A DNA stretch of 49,187 nt from Desulfuromusa kysingii (GCF_900107645.1 NZ_FNQN01000005.1:1-49187); one strand, 5' to 3'. Counted from the stretch's first letter, positions 15,928-25,838 are shown. The notes: generated by a model from the letters alone, not told the origin. A program made the numbers and translations.

Positions 15928-17896
15928 TGGTCATCCCCTCACTTTTCAAAGGCAGTTCGAGCCTAAATGTCGTCCCGACACCTTCAAGGCTATCTAGTGT
16001 TATTCTTCCCTTATGTTTTTTAATAATTTCATAGGAGATACTCATCCCGAGCCCCGTTCCCTTGCCAACATCCTTAGTAGTAAAAAATGGTTCAAATATC
16101 CGTTCTTTAATATCCTCAGGGATGCCAATACCATTATCACTGATACTGATGTTGATTTTATCTTGTTCCGTCCAAGTCTTAACCTTGATATTTCCAGTAT
16201 CTGGGATTGCTTGCGCAGCATTGAGAAGAATGTTGAGAAAAACCTGATTCAGGTGTTGCGGATAACAATCAATCATGGGCACTTCACCATACTCTTTAAC
16301 CAACGTGACTTTATATTTTATTTCGTTCCACGCAATCGCAATGGTACTTTCCAGGCATTTGTTGATATCAGCCTTGGCAAAATCTGATTGATCCAGACGG
16401 GAAAAACTTTTTAAATCCTGAACGATCTTTATGACACGCGCGGCACCTTCTATCGACTCATCGATCAAATCCTCAATATCTTCAAACATGTAATCTATTT
16501 TCTGATCTTTTTTTAAACCTTTTTGCTGGTTCAGAACCTCATATGGTGCAACAAGATCAAGATAATCCTCCAACTGATGAATATATTTGGAGAATTTACC
16601 TTGATAACGTTTCATAGCTGATAGGTTGCTGTTGATGAATCCCATCGGATTATTGATTTCATGTGCAATACCGGCTGCGAGTTGCCCGACTGAAGCCATT
16701 TTTTCCTGTTGTAAAATTTGTGATTGACTTGACTTCAACAGCTGATAGGCATCATTTAACTTACCTGTAATCTCTTGCAACTCGACGAAAGATCCCACCA
16801 ACCGGTGGTAAAGTTCGTTGATGATTCTGCTGAGGGGCCCAAATTCCACATGTTTAGACAGGATTTCAAGCTTTTCAGTTTCAGCAACCAAAGCTTCCTC
16901 TATGTTCTTTGTCGTCTTCTCCGGTATCGACAAATTTGCAGTGATAGATTCTAGAGTCTCCAAGTCCCGCATACTGCGATGAACAAAATATGAACCAACC
17001 AGTGCCGAACTGGCGCTACCGAGACAAATAAACAAAATAAACAACTGCTGATTTGCCCACAACGGTGCCAGAGCATCCGCAATCGGAACTTGGGTAGCGA
17101 CAATCCAATCCGTCATCAAGACAGGTTGGAAAGCAACAAACATTTTGATCCCTTTGGAGGTCACTGTTTCAGCCGTACCGGCAAAACCATCTATTGCCGC
17201 ATCGAACATCTTGTTGGCACCAACTGGCACATCCCGGGTCAGTATTCTTTCGGCATTAGGATGCAGAACCATTAACCGAGTCTTATCAAAAACATAGCTA
17301 TAACCGGTCTTACCAACTCTGTTAGTTCTGATCTTACCCAAGATATCGTTTGCCTCAAGTGGAACTGAAGCACCCACCATCCCAAGCGGTTCATCATTTT
17401 CATCTTTCAAATAAACAGTAAATGTCAGTACCCCTTCATCAGTCCGGGTTGAGCGATAAGGTTGATCGATAATCCCTTGTTGTGTTTCCATAGTTTCTTG
17501 GAAATAGGGACGAAAGGAAAAATCCTTGCCGTGTAACTCAGGGTGGACGGGGTAATCGGCCTGTAAAATGCCATTCTTGTCAAGAAAGAAAAATCCATTT
17601 GTAAATTGATCAAAATCCTTAAAATATTTAGAAAAATATTCTTCTATCCAAGTGAATTGATGGTGTTTGATAACCTCGGGAGGTATCATTATCCCGATAT
17701 GTTTTGCTACGTCATGCTGAATTCGTAAATAATCCGCTAGGGATTGCGCGGTATTCTCAGCAATGGAATTAATCGATTCGTATACAGAATTACGAAACGC
17801 AGCTTTATACTGCTCTAAAAAAAATAGACCGCTCCCCCCCATGACAACAACAACACTGAGAACCAGAATCATCATTACCTTTGTTCGCAGTTTCAT
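15920..17896 (-). CDS. Membrane sensor histidine kinase with double Cache domain
   Basis: A 658-residue protein. Seen: TM helix 1 (about 7-28); a periplasmic dCache sensor (about 35-275: [47 protein letters not shown]); TM helix 2 (about 283-303); a HAMP-like/coiled linker; HisKA with His412 in [13 protein letters not shown]; and HATPase ([39 protein letters not shown]). No receiver domain. Known: Cache kinases sense small molecules such as organic acids or amino acids. It is coupled by an ATGA overlap to a decayed kinase upstream and by 8 nt to the REC-PAS gene downstream, and is likely the phosphodonor for the two response regulators in this operon. Confidence 0.93.
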   Translation of the reverse strand: MKLRTKVMMILVLSVVVVMGGSGLFFLEQYKAAFRNSVYESINSIAENTAQSLADYLRIQHDVAKHIGIMIPPEVIKHHQFTWIEEYFSKYFKDFDQFTNGFFFLDKNGILQADYPVHPELHGKDFSFRPYFQETMETQQGIIDQPYRSTRTDEGVLTFTVYLKDENDEPLGMVGASVPLEANDILGKIRTNRVGKTGYSYVFDKTRLMVLHPNAERILTRDVPVGANKMFDAAIDGFAGTAETVTSKGIKMFVAFQPVLMTDWIVATQVPIADALAPLWANQQLFILFICLGSASSALVGSYFVHRSMRDLETLESITANLSIPEKTTKNIEEALVAETEKLEILSKHVEFGPLSRIINELYHRLVGSFVELQEITGKLNDAYQLLKSSQSQILQQEKMASVGQLAAGIAHEINNPMGFINSNLSAMKRYQGKFSKYIHQLEDYLDLVAPYEVLNQQKGLKKDQKIDYMFEDIEDLIDESIEGAARVIKIVQDLKSFSRLDQSDFAKADINKCLESTIAIAWNEIKYKVTLVKEYGEVPMIDCYPQHLNQVFLNILLNAAQAIPDTGNIKVKTWTEQDKINISISDNGIGIPEDIKERIFEPFFTTKDVGKGTGLGMSISYEIIKKHKGRITLDSLEGVGTTFRLELPLKSEGMTNA

Positions 17897-18500
17897 GAAG
17901 TTAGCCTTTTCCGGCTCAAGTGTAAGTGGATGACAAACATCGTGCCTTGTCTAATTTCAGGTTCAATCCTCATAACTCTCCCATAGCGCTTGATTATTTC
18001 GTAACCGACAAGCATACCGAGCTCCGTCCTTTCTCGCGGTAGCTAGGTTGTAAAAAAAGGCTAGAAGTCTCATCGCTGATTTTCTTTTGGAATCTCTCAT
18101 TTGTTATCTGAGAGACTGAGTAATATCGTTTCTTCCTCGAACCAAAAATGGACACGAATCAAACCATTCTTTACCGTCACCAAGGTTCTGTTGTTCATAA
18201 TATTTATAAAAAACTTGCTAATTCCGATTATATTGCAGCAGCAAACTTGTCGTAAAAATCTGTAATTTATATTTGAGCTCGCTCCAGATACTTGCAATGG
18301 TGTTCTTTAGGCATTCATTGAAATCAACATGCTGTTCTTCTGTCTGGCTTACCTAGGAAAACATTTTAAGGCTTTGAACATTCTTGCGAACCAGTTTAAA
18401 ACGAGTGAGAGATTCGGTGATCTGATCATTACAAAAAGACCATTTTCCTTTCAGGACCAGTAATCACAATATTTGCTCACCAGTACGAAAAAGCAAGACT
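17893..18500 (-). pseudogene. Decayed histidine kinase (HisKA end and HATPase domain)
   Basis: Seen: on the minus strand, across frames, the order of a kinase C-terminus is readable: VRKNVQSLKMFS, then VDFNECLKNTIASIWSELKY, FINIMNNRTL...GLIRVHFWFEEETILLSLSDN, and ELGMLVGYEIIKRYGRV. Each block aligns with the same place in the intact kinase at 15920-17896 ([41 protein letters not shown]). Frameshifts and stops interrupt it and the FFTTK region is damaged. Its final TGA overlaps the ATG of the Cache kinase (ATGA), so it was once the preceding gene of this operon. The N-terminal sensor is gone; the remnant ends shortly before the HDOD gene. Confidence 0.75.
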
Positions 18501-18565
18501 GAAACAATACTCTTCAGGTCGTTGGAATAAACTGTTGCTGCAATTTTTCTCCATCATCTTTTGAC

Positions 18566-19411
18566 TTATGCCAGAAAGTCCTTGCGATTCTCTTCGAAAA
18601 TCACACGAAACCCTTCAATCAGTTCGCTCAGTTGCTCCAAATCAAGATTTAACCGTTGTGGACCAGACAAGTTTTGTAAGTTCAGCTCGATGGGACGCCC
18701 AAAAACCCCAAAATAACCAGGCAATTGATCAGCAATATTCACAATAGAGGTCAAGTTAATGACGTTAGCATTTGGTTCCTGCTCGAACTGAACATCTGAA
18801 TGATGCAAAGTCACGAGGCAAAGGGTATCTGAAAGTTTCCAACTTTCAAGCACAGCAGCCCCTATCTCAGCGTGAGTGGCACCGAAGATTTCACGCTCTT
18901 GTTTGGCCATGTTGTTCCTGCTTGATTGTAGGGTGCGAAAGATAAACTCGGCAGGTATGCCCTTCTGATTATTCAGAACAATTAAGCCGATATTCCTAAA
19001 AAGCCCAGCAATGAAAGCTTCTTCTGGATCGGCGATTGCTAGCTTGCAGGACAGATAACGAGATGCCAGAGCACAAACTATTGAATCTTGCCAAAGCATT
19101 TTTTCTAGCGAACCAAAAGTCAGATTGATCCCTTTCAAACTTGTCGCCAGAACTAGATTCCTAAGCGTCGTTTCGCCAAGAAGCACAATCGCAGTAGGAA
19201 GGCTTGTTACTTGGCGAGTCATGCTATAAAAAGATGAATTTGCAATTTTCAATACTCGCGCTGCAACTGATGGGTCTTTTGTTATGACTTTTGTAATAGC
19301 CCTAGCTGAAACATTTGGATCATTGACTAACTCCATCATTTGCGCAGCAACTGTGGGCATAGCTGGCAAATTATCTAAATCAAAATTTATACTCTGAAAA
19401 CTTTCCTTCAT
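18566..19411 (-). CDS. HDOD domain protein
   Basis: A 281-residue protein, start with GGAGAG ribosome-binding site. Seen: an HDOD domain over about residues 12-205: LPAMPTVAAQMMELVNDPNV, VITKDPSVAARVLKIANSSF, AIVLLGETTLRNLVLATSL, and AEIGAAVLESWKLSD. Known: HDOD is an HD-superfamily domain that usually lacks the metal-binding His-Asp residues and acts in signalling scaffolds. Here the usual HD position reads LFRNIGLIVL, so no hydrolase activity is expected. It sits between two kinase groups on the same strand and is probably a partner in the same signalling network; the partner is not known. Confidence 0.88.
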   Translation of the reverse strand: MKESFQSINFDLDNLPAMPTVAAQMMELVNDPNVSARAITKVITKDPSVAARVLKIANSSFYSMTRQVTSLPTAIVLLGETTLRNLVLATSLKGINLTFGSLEKMLWQDSIVCALASRYLSCKLAIADPEEAFIAGLFRNIGLIVLNNQKGIPAEFIFRTLQSSRNNMAKQEREIFGATHAEIGAAVLESWKLSDTLCLVTLHHSDVQFEQEPNANVINLTSIVNIADQLPGYFGVFGRPIELNLQNLSGPQRLNLDLEQLSELIEGFRVIFEENRKDFLA

Positions 19412-19771
19412 TGGTACTCTCCGATTCTGAGCGGGTATTTAGTCAAAAGACCAACACTGCCTTAATTAGGTTGATTTAATTTACTTCTAGTAACAATTTA
19501 ACTATCTTTATTGGTCTATTGCTAGTCACAGAATGAAGTTGGTGTGTCTGTTTAGATTGAATTTAAAACAGTCCAAATTCGCTACAATCACATTACATTC
19601 AGAGCCTTCAATACCGCTATTATTAGCATATCGAAATATCAACGGATTCGACTGTCTCATGCGTGTTCCAATAATCATCTCTTAATTCGTTCCATCAGTT
19701 AAATCATGGTTTTTGATGAACTGAATCGGCACATATATTTCTTAAAGAGGGATATCCATTTCGGCTCTTCG
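19412..19771. other. Non-coding gap, no gene seen
   Basis: About 360 AT-rich bases between the REC-kinase stop and the HDOD start. No conserved reading frame, terminator or repeat was recognised; it must contain the promoter of the HDOD gene. Confidence 0.4.
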
Positions 19772-21046
19772 TTAGATATCAATACCCCTAGAAATAGGAT
19801 CGGTCTCGGTTTTTCCAAAAAACATCGTAGGTAATGATATGGTAAATTCTGTTCCTTGCCCTACGGTGCTTTGCACCGCTAATTCCCCACCGTGTTTTTG
19901 TATGATCTCACTGGTAATGCTCATTCCCAGACCAGTCCCCTTGCCAGGTTCTTTGGTAGTATAAAAAGGGTCAAAGATTTTTTTCAAATTTTCTTCGGGG
20001 ATGCCACAACCGTTGTCGGTCACTGTGACAATGATGATCTCATCACTGAGATAACTTTTTATTTTGATAACACCTTCCTGTTCAATGGCATGCGAAGCAT
20101 TGACCAGAAGGTTCATGAAGACCTGAGCCAGTTGCTGATGATATCCAATAATGCTTGGGAGTTTGCCAAGGTTTTGCTCCAGCTTGATATTGTATTTTAT
20201 TTCATTCTGGACAATCGTTAATGCGTCTTGAATACACTCATTAATATCTACAGATTCTGGTTCCTCAGAGTCTGTTCGGGAAAAACTTTTCAGGCCATGA
20301 ACAATTGTCTTAATCCGGTCGGTTCCTTCAAGGGATTCAGCGAACAAATCGGCAAGGTCTTCCATGACAAGATCTACTTTAAACTTTTTCTTATTGGCCT
20401 TAATCTGTAGCTTCAGGTTTTCGGGTAGCTGTTTATGTATTTCATCCAGTTGCTGAAAGTAGCCTATCAGTTTGCTCAAGTATTTGTTCGCTGATGAAAG
20501 ATTGCCAGAAATATAACCGACGGGGTTGTTGATTTCATGAGCAACTCCGGCGGCAAGCTGCCCAATTGCAGCCAATTTTTCCTGTTGGATAAGCATCGCT
20601 TGAGAGGCCTTAAGCTTTTCCACTTTCTTGGCAAGTTGACTTTCTAAGTCTTCCTGATAAGAGTGTTGAGCTAGAAACAAGCGTTGTTTCTCAAGGGCAT
20701 TTTTCACACTGACTAGGACTCTGCTTAGACTGAATGGCTTAATGATATAATCATCTGCACCAAGATCCAGACATTGTTCAGCCAGATTAAAGTCATCAAC
20801 CGCTGTTAACATGATGATCACGATATCGGGAAATCGTTTTTTAGTTTCCTTCAACAGTTCAATCCCCGACTGCCCCGGCATATTGATATCTAACAACGCC
20901 AAGTCAATGGACTGTTGTCCAATCAAAATTAAAGCTTCGTCATAGCTTCCAGCCAGAAAACATTGATAACCATAGTCTTCTAGATAGCGTTTCTGCATTT
21001 CACGAATCATCTCTTCGTCATCAACGATGAGAATTTTTTTAATCAT
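19772..21046 (-). CDS. REC-histidine kinase (receiver domain plus transmitter)
   Basis: A 424-residue protein. Start at ATG 21046 is preferred over the in-frame ATG 21056-21058, because GGAGG lies just before it and the REC domain begins MIKKILIVDDEE. Seen: REC domain with Asp53 (LALLDINMPGQSG); coiled linker (about 125-155); HisKA with His170 in AAGVAHEINNPVG; and HATPase ([40 protein letters not shown]). No membrane segment, so cytosolic. Known: REC-HK proteins take phosphate from an upstream hybrid kinase and pass it on. It directly follows the hybrid kinase at 21058-23070 (TAATG overlap region). Its transmitter resembles that of the Cache kinase at 15920. Confidence 0.92.
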   Translation of the reverse strand: MIKKILIVDDEEMIREMQKRYLEDYGYQCFLAGSYDEALILIGQQSIDLALLDINMPGQSGIELLKETKKRFPDIVIIMLTAVDDFNLAEQCLDLGADDYIIKPFSLSRVLVSVKNALEKQRLFLAQHSYQEDLESQLAKKVEKLKASQAMLIQQEKLAAIGQLAAGVAHEINNPVGYISGNLSSANKYLSKLIGYFQQLDEIHKQLPENLKLQIKANKKKFKVDLVMEDLADLFAESLEGTDRIKTIVHGLKSFSRTDSEEPESVDINECIQDALTIVQNEIKYNIKLEQNLGKLPSIIGYHQQLAQVFMNLLVNASHAIEQEGVIKIKSYLSDEIIIVTVTDNGCGIPEENLKKIFDPFYTTKEPGKGTGLGMSITSEIIQKHGGELAVQSTVGQGTEFTISLPTMFFGKTETDPISRGIDI

Positions 21047-21057
21047 CAGTCCCTCCA

Positions 21058-23070
21058 TTATAAAAAGATTTCATCTAGCTGATTAAATAAGGATATAGTT
21101 TCAAATGGTTTCTGGAGAAAATATTTGTACTTGTTAAGCATGGCGGTCTCACCGCTGTGGAATTCTCCGTAGCCTGAGGTAAAAATCACAGGAAGATCCT
21201 GCCGAACGTCGGTCATTTGTTCAGCCAGTTCAATTCCAGTCATCCCTGGCATGCCGATATCGGTAAGAAGTAAATCGATTTTCTGCGGGTTTTGTTTCCA
21301 TTGATCAAGAGCCATCTGTCCATTTGAGGCTGATATGACAATATGGCCGGCGTTGATGAGGACTTGTGCGATGATGTTCTGGATCCCTTCCTCATCATCG
21401 ACGACTAGGATGGTTTTACCGGTTACTCTTTTCAGCCCTGTTTTATCGGGTACTTTGCAAGCGACCGCTTCTTTGTCTGTTAAGGGAAGAAAAATAAAAA
21501 ACTTGGTGCCGTTCCCAACTTCACTTTGGAGAGAAATATACCCATTTGATTGCCTGACAATTCCATAAATTGTTGACAGACCAAGGCCGGTCCCCTGACC
21601 TTGACCTTTCGTTGTAAAAAATGGGTCAAAGATTTTATCTTGTATCTCTTTCGAAATACCGTGACCACTATCTTCAATGGTGATAAGACCGTAGAGCTTC
21701 GATGCTTCCTGTGGGAACTGAGCGACTAATTCTTCTGAAAGTCTAGACTGACTGATTGAAAATCGAATTTCCCCAGAATTTTCACCAATCGCATCCCGGG
21801 CATTAACAACCAGATTGATCAGTACCTGGTCCAGTTGACTTGAGTCAGCGGTAACAACAATCGGCTTCTCTGCGGCACAGACTGACAACACGATATTTTC
21901 ACGGAGCAAGCGCTTTAGAAGCTTTTCTGACTCAGCCAAAAAGAGGTTCAAGTTGACCGCTGTCGGTTTTAAGATCTGCTTTCGACTGAAAGCCAAAAGT
22001 TGGCGTGTTAGTCCTTCGGCTTTTTTTGCTGCCGTTATTACTGTATTTACATCTTGCACTAATTTCTCATCAGACAAAACTTTTTGTTTCACCAAACTAC
22101 CGTAACCTAAGATAATGGTTAGGACATTATTGAAATCGTGGGCTATCCCGCCTGCAAGCTGACCTATGGCCTCAAATTTTCTGGTTTCAAGCAGTTGTGC
22201 TTCAATGTTTTTTCGTTCATCACTTTCAGCCCTTAACTGCTCAGTTCTTTGCTGAACTTTTTCTTCAAGTGACTCATTGAATTGAGAAATTAGTTCGTTT
22301 TTTTCATTCAATTCTTTTTCTCTTGTCTTGAGCTCTACGATTGAATATTCAAGTTGTGATCTTACATTACCAATCTGTTTAAAAACTAAAACTATCAGAC
22401 CACTGATGACGCTTAGTATGAACAGGGCATCAATCAAGGCCATTTTACTGCTTTTTACCAGCAATGCCTCTCTTTTCTCATGTAAATGAAGTAAAGTTGT
22501 TTGCGCGTCAACAGACAGTTTATTCGCATCCTCTTCAATCCTATCGATAAGAAAGCTAAGCTCTTTACCAAATTGGGAAAAATTAAGTCTTGGAGTCTCC
22601 TGCACTGTAGATATTTTTTCTTTCAGATCCTGAACTTGTGTGCGCAAAACGAGGGCATCCAGATCATAAGCCCGTATCTGTGGTGGACGAGAAGAAACGT
22701 CCATGTTGGCTTCTTCCAACTCCGAGATATTCGTTGGGATTTTTTTTATCAAAACGCCACCGTTAATCAAGACATCAAGGACTCGATCAATGTCATCTAT
22801 GATGGCTAACGCGTCTATCAGCAAGAACTGTCCTTGTTCTTTCCCTTCTAACCGATAGAGGCCTATGTTTTGAGCCACCTGAACAAGATCAACAACAACC
22901 GTATGACCCAACAACATTTTGGCTTCAGCATTATGGATATCATCGTTAAAGGCTTTATGTTGTTTATCGGTCTCATGATGATTAAAGATATGCCAAGAGA
23001 ACCCCAACAGGAGAATCAGCAGAATCAGTATGAGTGGTACGTTGCGCTTTATTTTAGATCGTGTTGTCAA
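21058..23070 (-). CDS. Membrane hybrid histidine kinase
   Basis: A 670-residue protein. Start is TTG 23070: the first in-frame ATG would remove the first membrane helix, and AGGAAA precedes the TTG. Seen: TM1 (about 11-28); a periplasmic helical region (about 30-210) like four-helix-bundle sensors; TM2 (about 212-232); coiled coil (240-295); HisKA with His311 in AGGIAHDFNNVL; HATPase (NLVVNARDAIGE, DSGHGISKE, FFTTKGQGQGTGLGLST); and REC with Asp604 (LLLTDIGMPGMTG). The signal is unknown. It is followed at once by the REC-kinase gene, so a relay from this kinase to that REC domain is likely. Confidence 0.92.
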   Translation of the reverse strand: MTTRSKIKRNVPLILILLILLLGFSWHIFNHHETDKQHKAFNDDIHNAEAKMLLGHTVVVDLVQVAQNIGLYRLEGKEQGQFLLIDALAIIDDIDRVLDVLINGGVLIKKIPTNISELEEANMDVSSRPPQIRAYDLDALVLRTQVQDLKEKISTVQETPRLNFSQFGKELSFLIDRIEEDANKLSVDAQTTLLHLHEKREALLVKSSKMALIDALFILSVISGLIVLVFKQIGNVRSQLEYSIVELKTREKELNEKNELISQFNESLEEKVQQRTEQLRAESDERKNIEAQLLETRKFEAIGQLAGGIAHDFNNVLTIILGYGSLVKQKVLSDEKLVQDVNTVITAAKKAEGLTRQLLAFSRKQILKPTAVNLNLFLAESEKLLKRLLRENIVLSVCAAEKPIVVTADSSQLDQVLINLVVNARDAIGENSGEIRFSISQSRLSEELVAQFPQEASKLYGLITIEDSGHGISKEIQDKIFDPFFTTKGQGQGTGLGLSTIYGIVRQSNGYISLQSEVGNGTKFFIFLPLTDKEAVACKVPDKTGLKRVTGKTILVVDDEEGIQNIIAQVLINAGHIVISASNGQMALDQWKQNPQKIDLLLTDIGMPGMTGIELAEQMTDVRQDLPVIFTSGYGEFHSGETAMLNKYKYFLQKPFETISLFNQLDEIFL

Positions 23071-23072
23071 GG

Positions 23073-23450
23073 TTATAGTTTCCTACCAATGCCGTAGTGT
23101 ACGAACGTTTCTTTGTCTATCTCCGAACCAATAAGATTTAAGGACTGCTCAACCTTGTTGATAACTGAGCCATTAGTTGCGGAACCTAGTACCTTCCAAA
23201 TGTCTTTGTTGTATAAATTTATTAGTTCAGGAGAAATGATAAGAAAGTTGCCCTTTGTTACGATCAATGCGACCCAGTCATAACTGGCAATCCAAGTTGC
23301 GGTAATACTGCCATCGACAAGAGTCTTTTTATATAGACTTCACTCCATGGCAGAGAAATATCTCCAGCACAAATAAGAGTAAAGGTTCGATAAAAGAGTC
23401 CTGCCCTTCAACTATGAGTTTAAACTTCTTTTTGATCTTCATAGCGTTTC
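23073..23450 (-). pseudogene. Unrecognised frame-shifted gene upstream of the hybrid kinase
   Basis: Seen: three consecutive protein-like pieces in different frames: MKIKKKFKLIVEGQDSF, then FTLICAGDISLPWSEVYIK, then TLVDGSITATWIASYDWVAL continuing to GRKL and a stop. The last piece ends 2 nt before the start of the hybrid kinase, as expected for a co-transcribed gene. The pieces join smoothly if two frameshifts are allowed. The family was not recognised; a periplasmic binding protein serving the kinase as sensor is one possibility, without motif support. Confidence 0.4.
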
Positions 23451-23822
23451 ATGACCCATCTATTGTTCTACAAAATTTAAAAACACCACCTCTACAAACA
23501 GAGATGACGTAAAAAATCTCGAACATTTATGGCCATCCTTCAGTCTTTAGCTGCCCTTTTACGGCCCAAGAGAGAGGGGGGATGGATTTGTATCATTTGG
23601 TTCCTCTAGTCTTTATCTTATCGATTTTATTAATGTTCACTTTTTCAAAAAACTAAGTGAATAAACGAAAAAGGTCAACAATTCTAATTTACTTTAAGCT
23701 TTTGAATGAACTGAGCTAATTTATCCTATAAGTTTAAATTGTCATCAGTATCCTAGATGCTCACGGCTTTATCAAAACTTGGCAGTTATGAAAGCCTGAA
23801 ATCAACCAACCATAGCGGCGGG
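23451..23822. other. Non-coding gap before the IS3 element
   Basis: About 370 AT-rich bases with short homopolymers and no readable gene, terminator or repeat. Likely promoter region for the minus-strand kinase cluster. Confidence 0.35.
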
Positions 23823-23850
23823 TGTCAAGATAGTTGTCGCCTCAATTCAT

Positions 23851-24873
23851 TCATGCCGCTTTTGATCTCAGGTCCTCTTCGGAGGGCCTTTTTTGTTCTG
23901 GGTTGAGTCGAACGATCTCAATTGGCGACCAGTTACGAATCTGATTCGCCCAACGCTCAGGTTTGTTTTTCCTAGCCTGCTCGTAAACATCTTTGCGCTT
24001 GTTCAGCTTGGCAATATCCTGACCATAATGTCGATCATTCGGAGACACGAAACGAATCTCGCTGTGCAGGTGCTCGGTGTTGTACCAATGAACGAAGACA
24101 TCGACCCATTCCTGGGCTTCTTTCTCGGTTTCAAACGGCCGCGATGGATATTCCGGCCGATACTTCATAGTTCTGAACAGAGACTCGGAGTATGGGTTAT
24201 CGTTGCTGACTCCGGGTCGGCTGAACGACGGAACAACGCCGAGTCGCTGGAGCGTCGAGAGCATCGTCGATCCTTTCATCGGGCTGCCGTTGTCAGAGTG
24301 CAGGGTTAAGCTGTTTGGGTCAACGCCGTGTCGGTGGAACGCTTTGACGAACAGCAGTGCGCTATTATCTCCGCACTCTTTGGAGAAAACGGTTGCAGCA
24401 ATGATCTTGCGGCTCCAGACGTCCAGGATCATGTAAAGATAAAAGAACTGACCTCTGATTGTGGAGCGCAAGTAGGTAATATCCCAAGACCACACCTGAC
24501 ACGGTCCAGTTGCCGTTTTCTCTTTCGGGCGACGGTGTGTTGCCGGGCGACTTCGTTGCCGATGGGACAGTTGATTCGTCTCTCGCAAAATTCGGTAAAA
24601 GGTCGACTCCGAAGCCATGTACCTGCCTTGATCAGCGAGCCGGGGAACGATCTGCTTCGGAGACAGTTCCCGATACATTGGCGAATTGGCCACCGATAAA
24701 ACCTGCTGCCGTTCGGCGGGAGTCAGTTTGTTTGCCGGTGCGGTCAGGGGACCATGTCGCTTATCATCCCCTCCTGACTGGAGCCGCCATCGCTGTACAG
24801 TGCGAACCGTCAGCCCCAAGACTTGGGCGGCCGGATTCAGTCTGGAACCCTGGGTGACTGCATCATCAATCAA
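23851..24873 (-). CDS. IS3-family transposase OrfB (DDE integrase)
   Basis: A 340-residue frame. Seen: an N-terminal helix-turn-helix (AAQVLGLTVRTVQRWR), the HTH_21 region (YRELSPKQIVPRLADQGRYM), and an rve catalytic core with Asp in WDITYLRS, Asp in LHSDNGSPMKG and Glu in NPYSESLFRTMKYRPEYP. All three acidic residues are present. Known: the IS3 transposase is made as an OrfAB fusion by -1 frameshifting. The frame is open up to the A9 run at 24939-24947, and joining there gives OrfA...LKKK-SPGNLGGRGRRHGQLERQRVLGLIDDAV. The annotated first Met is therefore not the true N-terminus of the active protein. Confidence 0.93.
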   Translation of the reverse strand: MIDDAVTQGSRLNPAAQVLGLTVRTVQRWRLQSGGDDKRHGPLTAPANKLTPAERQQVLSVANSPMYRELSPKQIVPRLADQGRYMASESTFYRILRETNQLSHRQRSRPATHRRPKEKTATGPCQVWSWDITYLRSTIRGQFFYLYMILDVWSRKIIAATVFSKECGDNSALLFVKAFHRHGVDPNSLTLHSDNGSPMKGSTMLSTLQRLGVVPSFSRPGVSNDNPYSESLFRTMKYRPEYPSRPFETEKEAQEWVDVFVHWYNTEHLHSEIRFVSPNDRHYGQDIAKLNKRKDVYEQARKNKPERWANQIRNWSPIEIVRLNPEQKRPSEEDLRSKAA

Positions 24874-24893
24874 TCCAAGAACCCGTTGCCGTT

Positions 24894-25418
24894 CTAACTG
24901 CCCGTGTCGTCGTCCTCGTCCCCCCAGATTTCCTGGGCTTTTTTTTTGAGAACCAGCAAGGCCGCTGTTTCAGCCAAAGCTTTTTCTTTACGTCTGAGAT
25001 CCTTTTCCAACTCCCGAACACGTTTACTTTCTGAAGCATTCTTTTTGTTTTGCACCGGAATGGGCTTCAACCCAGACAGCATCTGTTCGCGCCACTGTTG
25101 TAAATGGGCTTCATGCAGACCTTTGTTGCGCAAAAAGGCACCCAGTTCTGCATCGGTTAACGACGCTGCTTCAAGTACAGCTGCCAGTTTCTCTTCGGGA
25201 TTCCAGTCTTGTGGTCGTTTCATTTTAATCGGCTTTGGCAGGCAAATGGGTTCAACTTCTGGAACGTCGGGCTCAGACTCTACCGTTGCGGCGGCTTTTA
25301 CCCATCGGTAAATGGATGCAAGAGAAGCATCGAACTCTTTCGCCAAGGCTTCAAGAGTAGGAGCATTAGGGCCAGTTGCCTTCTGAACCACAATGGCTCG
25401 GTATGCTTTGTTATACAT
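24894..25418 (-). CDS. IS3-family OrfA (helix-turn-helix subunit)
   Basis: A 174-residue product from ATG 25418, which has GGAGG three nt upstream. An upstream TTG at 25472 would add 18 residues but lies inside the terminal repeat. Seen: two helix-turn-helix-like parts (TLEALAKEFDASLASIYRWV and EEKLAAVLEAASLTDAELGA, then FLRNKGLHEAHLQQWREQ) and a C-terminal leucine-zipper-like coil (RVRELEKDLRRKEKALAE). Known: OrfA binds the terminal repeats, and alone inhibits transposition. It ends just past the A9 slippage site. Confidence 0.88.
   Translation of the reverse strand: MYNKAYRAIVVQKATGPNAPTLEALAKEFDASLASIYRWVKAAATVESEPDVPEVEPICLPKPIKMKRPQDWNPEEKLAAVLEAASLTDAELGAFLRNKGLHEAHLQQWREQMLSGLKPIPVQNKKNASESKRVRELEKDLRRKEKALAETAALLVLKKKAQEIWGDEDDDTGS
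24922..24947 (-). promoter_or_regulatory. Programmed -1 frameshift site (A9 run plus hairpin)
   Basis: Seen: on the minus strand a run of 9 A (24939-24947) is followed immediately by GC and a CCCAG-GAAAT-CTGGG hairpin. A -1 slip on the A-run joins the OrfA frame to the open frame of OrfB. Known: A-run plus downstream hairpin is the standard recoding signal of IS3 elements. Confidence 0.8.
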
Positions 25419-25754
25419 GTTCCTCCAAGCTGCCCCCAATATCTTTTTTTGGAGTTCAGTTAGAGGCGACAACTATCCTGGCACAGGGGGGTTATTCAAA
25501 GGTATGGAAAATCATAAATTTGCATGTTTTCTAATTTCAGAAGACGCTTCGAGATTGACCTTATAACATCAAGGGTATTCAAACCTTCATCCTTTGACCT
25601 TTGACCTCTCAGGGGGAAATTTAATAATCGTAATTCATCTTTGAGAGTCAAAAATAGAACGTGCAGGCCGTTTCTCATAAGTAGTAAGTTATGGCAGTTC
25701 TAGGGTCTCTTTCCAGTGCCCACTTTCAGCAAGTGTGGGGAGCCATAAAATACA

Positions 25755-25790
25755 GGGACTTACGGCTTTGAGCTGTGAGTCCCTTTTTTA
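25755..25790 (+). terminator. Hairpin with T-run
   Basis: Seen: GGGACTTACGGCT and AGCTGTGAGTCCC pair over most of a 13-bp stem with a TTG loop, followed by TTTTTT. In the flank 25484-25838 no gene is seen; the gene that this terminated on the plus strand is gone, perhaps displaced by the IS3 insertion. It could also act for the minus-strand gene at 25839, but the T-run is on the plus strand. Confidence 0.65.
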
Positions 25791-25838
25791 TTTTGGGGTT
25801 TGTCCCTACACTGTCCCAACTTTTAGGTTTTTGTCGTT

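Larger units (their letters stand above)
23823..25483 (-). mobile_element. Complete IS3-family insertion sequence
   Basis: Seen: a 1661-bp element bounded by 21-bp imperfect inverted repeats with 19 matches (23823-23843 and 25463-25483), sharing the core GATAGTTGTCGCCTC and starting TG, ending CA. It carries overlapping orfA and orfB read by -1 frameshifting. No 3-4 bp target duplication is evident (GGG on the left, CAG on the right), so the flanks may have changed since insertion. All catalytic motifs are intact, so it may still be active. Confidence 0.88.

Noticed and set aside
25755-25790. Possible tRNA or attachment site beside the repeated GTCCC motifs
   Set aside because: No cloverleaf can be drawn; the sequence is a simple hairpin with a T-run.
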